From NCBI GenBank assembly GCA_009780445.1, contig WRAA01000071.1:1-8682 (forward strand): 8,682 nucleotides of DNA, read 5' to 3'. The notes below the pieces were generated by a model. It was given only the letters and a program-made list of their open reading frames with translations, searched no databases and had not been told where the DNA came from. Shown here in pieces: positions 1-6,567 of the stretch (its first letter is position 1; each line of letters begins with the position of its first letter). Origin of the DNA: Defluviitaleaceae bacterium (lineage in GTDB: Bacteria; Bacillota; Clostridia; Lachnospirales; WRAA01). The translations under genes were made by a program, and so were the position numbers.

Positions 1-110
1 ACGGGCCGCCCGGCCCGCCCGGCAGCCCCGCTGGCAGGGCGCCGCTGCCCGCGCTGACCAACATCACCATCTCCGCCGGAACCTTCACCGGATGGTCCGA
101 CGCTCCCGCC
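1..110. other. GC-rich, low-complexity segment beyond the homology break
   Basis: By hand count about 85 of these 110 bases are G or C, well above the rest of the window. The minus-strand reading frame of the neighbouring flavoprotein stays open through it, but it encodes a Gly/Ser/Arg-rich tail that does not resemble that family. On the plus strand, frame 3 reads Gly-Pro-Pro-Gly-Pro-Pro-Gly-Ser-Pro, then a short Thr/Ile/Ser-rich stretch. This resembles the end of a collagen-like Gly-X-Y tract in a surface or phage-tail protein, but only three triplets are visible and GC-rich DNA can give this by chance. A weak 6 bp inverted repeat (ggcagc at 21-26, gctgcc at 44-49) is present. The segment could be foreign DNA, a rearrangement product or an assembly error. 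Confidence 0.45.
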
Positions 111-1244
111 GAGGTCGCCGGGTTCGGCCTCTGTTTGCGTTGGCGTTATGAAGTTTTCGGCGATGCGCTTCTTGGTGGAGCGGCGGCCGCGCACAATGTC
201 GCCGAACCTCTGCAGAATCACGCTTCCGCCAGACAACTCGTTCGCGCGCTTGCAGATCTCGCGGGCATATTCGTTCGGCCTGTTGAACGGTTCTGTAAAC
301 CTGTGCGATACGAGAATTGCGAAGTTTGTGTTTTCGGAGCCGCGCCGCGGGTCCTTGTAGGCGTGTCCGTTTGCGCAGATGATTCCCGAATGGTTTTCGA
401 CAACAACGTGGCCTGAGGGGTTTGAGCAGAACGTGCGGGCCAGCGTGCCGACAGATGTGCTGTACACCAGCTTTGCCTCGTAGAGGTGCTTGTTAATGTC
501 GTACATAATAACGTCGGCAGTCTCGACGCGCACACCGATGTCAACCTGGTTGTTCACAAGGTTCAGCCCGTGCCGCGCGGCCAAGTCCGCAAACCACGCC
601 GAGCCGTCCCTGCCGGGCGTTATCACAACACTTCCGGCGGCAAGCTCCGTGCCGTCTTGCAGAACAACCCCGCAAACCTTTCCGCCGGACACAAGAATAT
701 CCCGCACCTCCGTGCCGAAGCGCATCTCGATCCTCTGCGAAAGGTGCCGGTTGATGGATCTAAGTATCTCCAGGTTGATCTCCGTGCCAAGGTGGCGAAC
801 CTGCGAGCGCAGGAGCTTGAGACCCGCGCCGTAGGCACGTTGTTCGATCTCGCGCACTTTTTCGGTTACGGGGTTCGTAATCTCGTCTGTCGCGCCGTGT
901 TCCAAGTTGATTGAGTCTACGTACTTGATAAGCTCCAGCAGGGTGCTATCGGAAACATAGTCGCCAAGCCAGCCGCCGAAGAGTGTGGTCACGTTAAACT
1001 TGCCGTCGGAATACGCCCCCGCGCCGCCAAAGCCCGACGTTACCGAACAGGCCGGCGTGCAGCTCTGCCGGCCTTCGTTTATCGGGCATACGTGGATGCT
1101 GCCGGCCATGATGGGGCATCTGCGCTTGTCGATATTCAGCCCTTTGTCGATAAGCAGCACCGAAAGCCCAGGCGACTTCTGCATAAGCTCGTAGCAAGCG
1201 AATATCCCCGCGGGGCCGGACCCGACAACTATTACATCATACAT
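1..1244 (-). CDS. FAD-dependent dehydrogenase (COG2509-like), 3' part lost or replaced
   Basis: The protein begins with a Rossmann FAD-binding motif, GSGPAG at residues 8-13, with an acidic residue (Asp33) at the end of the second strand. Four cysteines follow (C43, C53, C62, C66), then GFGGAGAYSDGK at 71-82. Later blocks are RHLGTE (150-155), VDIGVRVE (234-241), GHAYKD (293-298), SENTNFA (303-309) and RGRRSTKKR (352-360). These match uncharacterised FAD-dependent dehydrogenases of COG2509, which are cytoplasmic; the substrate is unknown. The cysteine cluster could hold an iron-sulfur centre, which is inference. The start is ATG at 1244, with AGAGGTG at 1249-1255 as ribosome binding site. Family resemblance ends after Gly-Asp-Leu (376-378, bases 111-119), where members normally continue with a Ser-x-x-x-Pro-Tyr/Arg-Arg segment and about 80 more residues. 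Residues 379-414 are an unrelated Gly-rich tail that runs off the window without a stop. The product is probably nonfunctional if this is real. Confidence 0.8.
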   Translation of the reverse strand, partial: MYDVIVVGSGPAGIFACYELMQKSPGLSVLLIDKGLNIDKRRCPIMAGSIHVCPINEGRQSCTPACSVTSGFGGAGAYSDGKFNVTTLFGGWLGDYVSDSTLLELIKYVDSINLEHGATDEITNPVTEKVREIEQRAYGAGLKLLRSQVRHLGTEINLEILRSINRHLSQRIEMRFGTEVRDILVSGGKVCGVVLQDGTELAAGSVVITPGRDGSAWFADLAARHGLNLVNNQVDIGVRVETADVIMYDINKHLYEAKLVYSTSVGTLARTFCSNPSGHVVVENHSGIICANGHAYKDPRRGSENTNFAILVSHRFTEPFNRPNEYAREICKRANELSGGSVILQRFGDIVRGRRSTKKRIAENFITPTQTEAEPGDLGGSVGPSGEGSGGDGDVGQRGQRRPASGAAGRAGRP

Positions 1245-1260
1245 ACTGCACCTCTGCGTT

Positions 1261-1277
1261 ACATAATAATATTATGT
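1261..1277 (-). promoter_or_regulatory. 17 bp palindrome upstream of the flavoprotein gene (candidate operator)
   Basis: The plus strand reads acataataatattatgt, with two 7-base arms (acataat and attatgt) around a 3-base centre. It lies between the pflA stop codon, whose first plus-strand base it shares, and the ribosome binding site of the flavoprotein gene. It is 16 bases from that ATG. A near-identical element lies 17 bases from the pflB ATG. An A/U-only stem would be weak as RNA, so a protein-binding site is more likely than a terminator or hairpin. The AT-rich core may also overlap a -10 box (TATTAT on the minus strand), but the matching -35 is poor. The regulator is not identifiable from sequence. 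Confidence 0.5.
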
Positions 1278-2029
1278 CACCTTACCTCGAAGCCGTAACC
1301 TCTGAACAGATCCCTCACCCGCTCCGTCTCTTGCGCGGAAGGTGTCGGCGTGTCCGCCAGCTTGTAGTCCAGTCCGAGATCCTGCCATTTGTACGCGCCC
1401 AACTGGTGGAAGGCCAGAATGCCTACCTTGTCGATATTGCGCAGGGTTGTGAGGTACTGCGCCAGCGCGTGCAGCTCGTCCTCGTCGTCCGTCAGCCCCG
1501 GCACCAGCACAAAACGCGCCCAGGCCATGATGCCGGCGTCACTTAGATGCTTCGCGAACTCAAGGGTGCGGTCTATGGGAAAGCCCGTTACGTTCTTGAA
1601 CGTCGCCGGGTTGATGCTCTTTATGTCAAGCAGTACGAGGTCGGTGTGTTCGAGAACCCGCCGCGTGCCGTCGTCAATGCCGGCATAACCGGATGTGTCC
1701 AGAGCCGTGTGCAGTCCTTCGCCCTTGCACGCCTTGAACAGGGCGGCGGCGAACTCCTTCTGCATAAGCGGCTCGCCGCCCGTCAAGGTGACGCCGCCGC
1801 CGGAGGCCTTGAAGTAGGACTTGTACTTCAAGATGTCCGGCAACAGCTCGCCGACGGACTTCGTAAGCGCGTTCTTGCCGTTTGCGTCCCATGTGTCGGG
1901 GTTGTGGCAGTACACGCACCGTATCGGGCAGCCTTGCGTAAAGACAACATACCGTATGCCGGGGCCGTCCACGGTTCCGCAGGTTTCCAGAGAATGTATC
2001 TTGCCTGTCACATCGTAACTGTTCTCCAT
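1277..2029 (-). CDS. pflA: Pyruvate formate-lyase activating enzyme (radical SAM)
   Basis: This is a 250-residue radical-SAM enzyme that uses a [4Fe-4S] cluster and S-adenosylmethionine to place the glycyl radical on pyruvate formate-lyase in the cytoplasm. The cluster ligands are visible as CxxxCxxC at C34, C38 and C41 (sequence CPIRCVYC). They are preceded by the typical TVDGPGIRYVVF block and followed by the SAM-contacting GGEP at 84-87. DTSGY, LLDIK and a C-terminal GAYKW...LGLDYKL segment also fit PflA. The length matches the single-domain PflA type (about 245-250 residues), with no extra ferredoxin-like insert of the kind found in activases of glycerol or choline lyases. It starts 10 bp after the pflB stop with GAGG placed 5 bases before ATG, so it is almost certainly co-transcribed with pflB. 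Confidence 0.96.
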   Translation of the reverse strand: MENSYDVTGKIHSLETCGTVDGPGIRYVVFTQGCPIRCVYCHNPDTWDANGKNALTKSVGELLPDILKYKSYFKASGGGVTLTGGEPLMQKEFAAALFKACKGEGLHTALDTSGYAGIDDGTRRVLEHTDLVLLDIKSINPATFKNVTGFPIDRTLEFAKHLSDAGIMAWARFVLVPGLTDDEDELHALAQYLTTLRNIDKVGILAFHQLGAYKWQDLGLDYKLADTPTPSAQETERVRDLFRGYGFEVR

Positions 2030-2039
2030 GGCGGCCTCG

Positions 2040-4268
2040 CTATACGCGTTCGTGGAATGTGCGGTGCAGTACGTCCAGCTGCTGCTCCTTGGTCAGCTTC
2101 ACGAAGTTTACGGCATAGCCGGATACGCGTATCGTAAGCTGCGGGTACAGCTCGGGCTTCTCCATCGCGTCCAGCAGAGTTTCGCGGTCGAACACGTTTA
2201 CGTTTATATGGTGGCCGTTGTCGCCGAAGTAGCCGTCCATTATGCCAACCAGGTTGCTGACGCGAACCTCCGGCGTTCTGCCAAGCGCGGACGGAATTAT
2301 CGAGAACGTGTAGGATATACCGTCGAGCGCGTAGTTGTACGGCAGCTTTGACACGGACGCAAGGGAGGCTATCGCGCCCTTTTTGTCGCGCCCGTGCATG
2401 GGGTTCGCGCCCGGGGCGAAGGGTTCGCCGTCCTTGCGCCCGTCCGGCGTGGCCCCGGTTTTCTTGCCGTATACCACGTTGGACGTGATGGTGAGTATGG
2501 AGGTTGTGGGCACGGCATCCCTGTAGGTGGCGTGCTTCTTGAGCCGCGTCATAAAGTTCTTTACGAGATCCGACGCGATCTTGTTGATCTCGTTGTCGTT
2601 GTTGCCGAATGCGGGGTAGTCGCCCTCTATGTCGTAGCCGACGGCAAGGCCGGATTCGTTGCGCACAACGCGCACCCTTGCGTGCTTGATTGCGGAGAGC
2701 GAGTCCACCACAACGGACAGCCCGGCAATGCCCGTGGCCTGTGTGCGCAGGATGTCCTTGTCGTGCAGGGCAAGCTGGAGGCTCTCGAAGTTGTACTTGT
2801 CGTGCATGTAGTGGATGACGTTCAGCGTGCTGATGTACAGCCCCGCCAGCCATTCCATAACTTGGTCGAACTTACGCGTCACCTCGTCATAATCCAGATA
2901 TTCTGTGGTGATCGGCGCGAACTCGGGGCCGACCTGTTCGCCGCTTTTTTCGTCCCGGCCGCCGTTGATGGTGTACAGCAGAGCCTTCGCCAAGTTTGCG
3001 CGCGCGCCGAAGAACTGCATCTGCTTGCCAAGGCGCATCGCCGACACACAGCAGGCTATGCCGTAGTCGTCGCCCCAGAATCCGCGCATGAGGTCGTCGT
3101 TCTCGTACTGTATGGAGCTTGTGTCGATGGACGCCTTGGCGCAGTAGTCCTTGAAGTTTTGAGGAAGGTTCACGCTCCAGAGTACGGTGAGGTTCGGCTC
3201 CGGCGCGGGGCCCAGGTTGTAGAGTGTGTGCAGCACGCGGTAGGATGTCTTGGTCACAAGGGTTCGGCCGTCCTCGCTCATGCCGCCGATCACTTCCGTC
3301 ACCCAGGTTGGGTCGCCGGAGAACAGGTTGTTGTACTCCTGCGTGCGCAGGAACCTGACCATACGCAGCTTCATCACGAAGTGGTCGATAAGCTCCTGCG
3401 CCCGGGCCTCGCTAAGCACGCCGCTGCGCAGATCCCGTTCGATGTAGATGTCCAGGAACGTCGATACGCGCCCAAGGCTCATGGCCGCGCCGTCCTGTTG
3501 CTTGATAGCCGCAAGGAAGCCGAAGTACGTCCATTGAATAGCCTCCTTCGCGGTTGCGGCCGGCCGCGAAATGTCGAAGCCGTAACCCGCCGCCATCTGC
3601 GTAAGCTCCTTCAGAGACCGTATGTTCTCGCTGATGTTCTCGCGCAGGCGTATTGTAGATTCGTTCATCCCGGAGAAGTCCAGGCCTTGCTTGTCCTGCT
3701 GCTTGGCCTCTATTAGCTTGTCCGTGCCGTAGAGAGCCACGCGCCTGTAGTCGCCGATTATACGCCCGCGGCCGTAAGCATCCGGCAGACCGGTTATGAT
3801 GCCGCTGCGCCTTGCCCGCAGCATCTCCTGCGTATATACGTCGAACACGCCGTCGTTGTGTGTCTTGCGGTATTGGCGGAACACCTGCTCGGTGTCCTTG
3901 TCCAGCTCGCGCCCGTAGGACTCAAGCGCGCTCTTCACAACATTAAGCCCGCCGAAGGGCATTATCGCCCGTTTCAGCGGTTTGTCGGTCTGCAGGCCGA
4001 CGATCTGCTCGATATCCTTGTTGATGTATCCCGGCCCGTAGGCTGTGATGGTGGACGGTATCTTTGTCTCGACATCCAGCACGCCCTGCCGGTTCTCGAT
4101 CTTGTACAGACCCAGGATGTTCTGCCACAGTTCCTTGGTGCTGTCCGTGGGGCCTTCCAAAAATGTTTCGTCGCCGGCATACGGCGTGTAGTTCGTCTGA
4201 ATAAAGTCGCGTATATCGACCTCTGCCTCCCAGTTGCCGGATTTGAAGCCAGTCCATTCTTGCCGCAT
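2040..4268 (-). CDS. pflB: Formate C-acetyltransferase (pyruvate formate-lyase)
   Basis: This glycyl-radical enzyme cleaves pyruvate with CoA to acetyl-CoA and formate, a central step of anaerobic sugar fermentation in the cytoplasm. The 742 residues compare with about 750-760 for well-studied PFLs. The adjacent catalytic cysteines are C406 and C407 in GIACCVSAMR; this Cys-Cys pair separates true PFL from the diol, choline and phenylacetate lyases, which have a single Cys. The radical glycine is G717 in IRVSGYAVNF near the C-terminus. Other PFL blocks are YGRGRIIGDYRRVALYG (165-181), PEPNLTVLWS (357-366) and TSNVVYGKKTGATPDGR (595-611). The start is ATG at 4268, with AAAGGTG at 4276-4282 as a strong ribosome binding site. 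pflA follows after 10 bp. A candidate promoter and a palindromic operator lie directly upstream, so expression is probably controlled separately from the sec-scp group. No truncation or missing key residue is seen. Confidence 0.98.
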   Translation of the reverse strand: MRQEWTGFKSGNWEAEVDIRDFIQTNYTPYAGDETFLEGPTDSTKELWQNILGLYKIENRQGVLDVETKIPSTITAYGPGYINKDIEQIVGLQTDKPLKRAIMPFGGLNVVKSALESYGRELDKDTEQVFRQYRKTHNDGVFDVYTQEMLRARRSGIITGLPDAYGRGRIIGDYRRVALYGTDKLIEAKQQDKQGLDFSGMNESTIRLRENISENIRSLKELTQMAAGYGFDISRPAATAKEAIQWTYFGFLAAIKQQDGAAMSLGRVSTFLDIYIERDLRSGVLSEARAQELIDHFVMKLRMVRFLRTQEYNNLFSGDPTWVTEVIGGMSEDGRTLVTKTSYRVLHTLYNLGPAPEPNLTVLWSVNLPQNFKDYCAKASIDTSSIQYENDDLMRGFWGDDYGIACCVSAMRLGKQMQFFGARANLAKALLYTINGGRDEKSGEQVGPEFAPITTEYLDYDEVTRKFDQVMEWLAGLYISTLNVIHYMHDKYNFESLQLALHDKDILRTQATGIAGLSVVVDSLSAIKHARVRVVRNESGLAVGYDIEGDYPAFGNNDNEINKIASDLVKNFMTRLKKHATYRDAVPTTSILTITSNVVYGKKTGATPDGRKDGEPFAPGANPMHGRDKKGAIASLASVSKLPYNYALDGISYTFSIIPSALGRTPEVRVSNLVGIMDGYFGDNGHHINVNVFDRETLLDAMEKPELYPQLTIRVSGYAVNFVKLTKEQQLDVLHRTFHERV

Positions 4269-4285
4269 TGTCTATCACCTTTCGT

Positions 4286-4302
4286 ACATAATATTTTTAT
4301 GT
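4286..4302 (-). promoter_or_regulatory. 17 bp palindrome upstream of pflB (candidate operator)
   Basis: The plus strand reads acataatatttttatgt, with perfect 6-base arms (acataa and ttatgt) around a 5-base centre. It lies 17 bases before the pflB ATG and just upstream of its ribosome binding site. It begins about two bases after the transcription start expected from the TATAAT box at 4311-4316, a classic position for a repressor that blocks initiation or early elongation. The same arms occur at 1261-1277 before the flavoprotein gene. The site does not fit the usual consensus of Rex (TTGTTAA-type arms), FNR (TTGAT-N4-ATCAA) or NrdR well, so the binding protein is left open. Confidence 0.5.
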
Positions 4303-4310
4303 CCAGTATC

Positions 4311-4339
4311 ATTATACATCAACGCGCGTCAGAACGCAA
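4311..4339 (-). promoter_or_regulatory. Candidate sigma-A promoter of pflBA
   Basis: On the minus strand a perfect -10 hexamer TATAAT lies at 4311-4316. A partial -35, TTGCGT (first three bases match TTGACA), lies at 4334-4339, with a 17-base spacer. The -35 lies inside the last codons of the dipeptidase gene. The predicted start near 4304 gives a leader of about 36 bases that contains the palindrome and the ribosome binding site. The -10 and spacing are convincing; the -35 is only moderate. The call rests on sequence pattern alone. Confidence 0.55.
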
Positions 4340-5252
4340 ACACACGCAGAGAGTTTTCCCGGAAAATCTTATCCGCCAGTGACGCGCCGCAGAGGGCGGT
4401 CAGACGGTGGTACAGCGCTTCGTAGACCGTTACATCGGTGAACCAGCCGCTTGTTGGCTCGGGGATGCCGTCCAGATCGCCGCCAAGCGCGGCGCAGTCC
4501 TGCCCGCCTACGTTCACGAGATGTTGCAGATGCCGCACAACGTCGTCCATGCCGGGTTTGGGGCTGTCGCTCAAGAACGCGTCGTACAGATTCACGCCGA
4601 CAACCCCGCCGCAGTCCGCAATTGCGCGGATCTGGCTGTCGTCAAGGTTGCGCCTGTGCGATGCCAAGGCTCTGCAGTTGGAGTGGCTCGCGAAGAACGG
4701 CTTCTTCGCCGCCCGCGCAACGTCCCAAAAGCCCGCGGTCGAAATGTGCGACACGTCCACGAGGATACCGAGCCTTTCGCACTCGCCCAGAACTTCGCGT
4801 CCGAAGGCAGTCAGCCCGCGGCCGTCCGGGCAGGCTATGCTGCCGGAAATGTTATTGCCGCGGTTCCATGTTAGAGTGAGAACTCGAAGCCCCTTGGCAT
4901 ACAGGCTGTGGAGCTTGCCCATGTCGGAGCCGATCGGCTCGCCGCCCTCCGCCCCAAGGATCGCGGAGCATACGCGGTCGCCGATGTTCCCCGCCACATC
5001 CGCGCGGGACAGCGCGATGCGGATGTGACCCGGGTGCTTCGCAAACTCCGCGTGGGCATAGTCCATCACTTCGCACGTGGCGGCGTATGCGTCGGCCAGT
5101 TGGTCGTCGGTCAGCCATATGGCGAAGACCTGCACCGAAGGCGCGAACCGCGCCAGCTTCTCAAGATTAATATGCCCGGCGCGGCTGAACAAATCCTCGC
5201 CGCCGGTTTTGGCTACGGTGAGCGTGTCGCAGTGTCCGTCTACAAAGAACAT
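4329..5252 (-). CDS. Membrane dipeptidase-type metallopeptidase (M19 family)
   Basis: This 307-residue protein matches the bacterial renal-dipeptidase-like family (peptidase M19), binuclear zinc enzymes with a TIM-barrel fold that hydrolyse dipeptides, often including D-residues at the C-terminal position. Expected metal ligands are all visible: H7 and D9 (DGHCDT), the bridging glutamate E102 (LGAEGGEP), H169 (VDVSHIS) and H190 (ASHSNCRAL). R194 and D259 (GGDLDGI), also conserved in the family, are present too. There is no signal peptide or membrane anchor, so it is probably cytoplasmic despite the family name. ATG at 5252 follows the scpB stop by 8 bp, and a strong AGGGGAT site overlaps that stop codon, which points to co-transcription and coupled translation as the last gene of the sec-scp group. 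A role in peptide use or cell-wall peptide recycling is inference; the substrate cannot be read from the sequence. Confidence 0.92.
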   Translation of the reverse strand: MFFVDGHCDTLTVAKTGGEDLFSRAGHINLEKLARFAPSVQVFAIWLTDDQLADAYAATCEVMDYAHAEFAKHPGHIRIALSRADVAGNIGDRVCSAILGAEGGEPIGSDMGKLHSLYAKGLRVLTLTWNRGNNISGSIACPDGRGLTAFGREVLGECERLGILVDVSHISTAGFWDVARAAKKPFFASHSNCRALASHRRNLDDSQIRAIADCGGVVGVNLYDAFLSDSPKPGMDDVVRHLQHLVNVGGQDCAALGGDLDGIPEPTSGWFTDVTVYEALYHRLTALCGASLADKIFRENSLRVFAF

Positions 5253-5260
5253 GATATCCC

Positions 5261-5815
5261 CTATTCCGCCAGCTCCGCGATAGCTTCGTTTTTCAGAAGC
5301 TCGTAGTTATCCTCCAGCGCGGGCAGCTGGCTTAGGCTGCTTATCCCGAAATGTTTCAGGAATTCGTCGGTAGTGGCGAAGATCAACGGCTTGCCGGGGG
5401 CGTCGGAACGCCCGCACTCAGCCACCAGGGAGTATTCGATAAGCTTGTTGACGCAGTGGTCGGCGTTTACCCCGCGGATATGCTCCACCTGGGACTTGGA
5501 CACGGGCTGCTTGTAGGCGATTATCGCCAGAGTTTCAAGCATGGCCGGCGTAAGCGGCTTCTTGCGCGTGCTGCCGAACACCTTTCTAACATATTCAAAA
5601 TGGCGCGGATTAGTACACATTTGAAAAGAGCCGTCCATCCGGGCTATCGTGATGCCCCTCTTTTCGGCTTCGTACTTGCATATTAGGTTGTCGAGAAGAG
5701 CCTGTGTGGTGTGCGTGTCAAGCTCTATCGCTCCGGCGATGTCGCCGATGTCCACAGGCTCGCCGGCCGCAAACAGCAGGGCTTCGACAACCGACTCGTA
5801 CTCGATCATGTTCAT
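5261..5815 (-). CDS. scpB: Segregation and condensation protein B
   Basis: ScpB is the kite subunit (two winged-helix domains) of the SMC-ScpA-ScpB complex, which loads on the chromosome and helps origin segregation. The protein opens with IEYESVVEALLFAAGEPV, the usual first helix. Its hallmark block lies about two thirds along: PAMLETLAIIAYKQPVSKSQVEHIRGVNAD, then GRSDAPGKPLIFATTDEFLKHFGISSLSQLP. I chose ATG at 5815 (184 residues) because GAGG at 5822-5825 stands 6 bases before it, and because known ScpBs begin only a few residues before the EALLF helix. An alternative ATG at 5827 would add four residues and overlap scpA by 4 bp but has no ribosome binding site. Context (scpA directly upstream) confirms the call. 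Confidence 0.95.
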   Translation of the reverse strand: MNMIEYESVVEALLFAAGEPVDIGDIAGAIELDTHTTQALLDNLICKYEAEKRGITIARMDGSFQMCTNPRHFEYVRKVFGSTRKKPLTPAMLETLAIIAYKQPVSKSQVEHIRGVNADHCVNKLIEYSLVAECGRSDAPGKPLIFATTDEFLKHFGISSLSQLPALEDNYELLKNEAIAELAE

Positions 5816-5821
5816 ACTATA

Positions 5822-5825
5822 CCTC
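5822..5825 (-). promoter_or_regulatory. Ribosome binding site that decides the scpB start
   Basis: GAGG on the minus strand overlaps the scpA stop codon TGA and lies 6 bases before the ATG at 5815. This arrangement favours 5815 over the upstream ATG at 5827 and suggests that ribosomes finishing scpA re-initiate on scpB, which would keep the two subunits in proportion. Confidence 0.6.
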
Positions 5826-6567
5826 ATACGGCGTGTAGCATAATTTCCGCGAAAATACCTTCCTGACGAACCTGTACGCGCTGTTGGCGCACAAGCTCCA
5901 GCACGGCGATAAACGTTACGATTATCTGAACCCTGCCCGCCGCGCTCTCCAGCAAGCCCGCAAAGCTGTAAAACGCGCGGATCGCCAGGAGGTTCAGCAC
6001 ATACTCCATCCGGTCCTCCACGGTGTAGGCGTCCTGCGCGATAACGTTGTAGGACACCTCCGGCCTGTCGGGCGAGATGTCCTTGCGGCGCAGAGTTTCG
6101 CGGCAGACCTCCAGCAGACGCTTTAGGTCTACGCCGTCCAGAAAGTCGCCGAGATCCGCAAGGGAATCGGCGCGCGCGCGTGATATCATTGCGGAATCGG
6201 GCGGGCGAAAGACGAAGCGTTCGCCCACAAGCTGCTTCTGCGCGAAGTCCGCGGTCACGCGCTTATACTTCTTGTACTCGATAAGGCGGTTCACAAGTTC
6301 TTCGCGCGGGTCAACCTCCGGCTCGCCGGAGGTCTTGGGCGCGGCCGGCAGCAGCATACGGGACTTTATCTCGAGCAATGTCGCCGCCATCACCACAAAT
6401 TCGCTGATAGAGGCCATGTCACGCGCCTTACGGATATGACCCAGGTGCGCAAGGTACTGTTCGGTGATCACGGCTATGGGGATGTCGTAGATGTTTATTT
6501 CGTTCTTCTCGAGGAGGTGCAGCAGAAGGTCCATCGGCCCTTCGAAAGCGTCCAGCCGGAAGTTCAT
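5824..6567 (-). CDS. scpA: Segregation and condensation protein A
   Basis: ScpA is the kleisin that bridges the two SMC heads and binds a ScpB dimer. The 247-residue protein has the signature N-terminal block FEGPMDLLLHLLEKNEINIYDIPIAVITEQYL (residues 8-39), followed by the helix VVMAATLLEIKSRMLLP (58-74). An acidic linker (79-92) and a middle region that binds ScpB come next. The C-terminal winged helix (about 180-247) ends in VTFIAVLELVRQQRVQVRQEGIFAEI. Length matches the family. Its ATG shares one base with the secF stop (minus strand TAATG), so translation is probably coupled to secF. It is cytoplasmic and nucleoid-associated. Nothing is truncated or unusual apart from the neighbour upstream. 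Confidence 0.96.
   Translation of the reverse strand: MNFRLDAFEGPMDLLLHLLEKNEINIYDIPIAVITEQYLAHLGHIRKARDMASISEFVVMAATLLEIKSRMLLPAAPKTSGEPEVDPREELVNRLIEYKKYKRVTADFAQKQLVGERFVFRPPDSAMISRARADSLADLGDFLDGVDLKRLLEVCRETLRRKDISPDRPEVSYNVIAQDAYTVEDRMEYVLNLLAIRAFYSFAGLLESAAGRVQIIVTFIAVLELVRQQRVQVRQEGIFAEIMLHAV

Noticed and set aside
135..416. A plus-strand protein continuing from the collagen-like start through to 416
   Set aside because: From 111 onward the minus strand clearly encodes the conserved flavoprotein, so the plus-strand frame there is a shadow.
1261..1277. Reading the palindrome as an intrinsic terminator after pflA
   Set aside because: The stem would be A/U only apart from one G-C pair, with no U-tract following. 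It would be too weak to terminate transcription.
2394..3716. A 440-codon open frame on the plus strand opposite pflB, and a 281-codon minus-strand frame at 2008-2853
   Set aside because: Both lie wholly or mostly over pflB, whose frame has full family motifs. The translations are compositionally odd (Val/His/Arg-rich) with no recognisable domain. Long antisense frames are expected opposite GC-rich, codon-biased genes.
4286..4302. Assigning the palindrome to Rex, FNR or NrdR
   Set aside because: The arms ACATAA/TTATGT differ from the known consensus arms of these regulators, and NrdR sites come as tandem pairs. Rex remains biologically plausible for pflB but the sequence does not support it.
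4269..4328. A terminator or small gene between the dipeptidase and pflB
   Set aside because: The 60 bp gap has no GC-rich hairpin with a T-run in the minus direction and no room for a credible frame. It is explained by the promoter, palindrome and ribosome binding site.
5816..5827. An scpB start at 5827 with a 4 bp overlap with scpA
   Set aside because: No ribosome binding site precedes it, while GAGG stands correctly spaced before the ATG at 5815. The extra four residues are outside the usual ScpB N-terminus.
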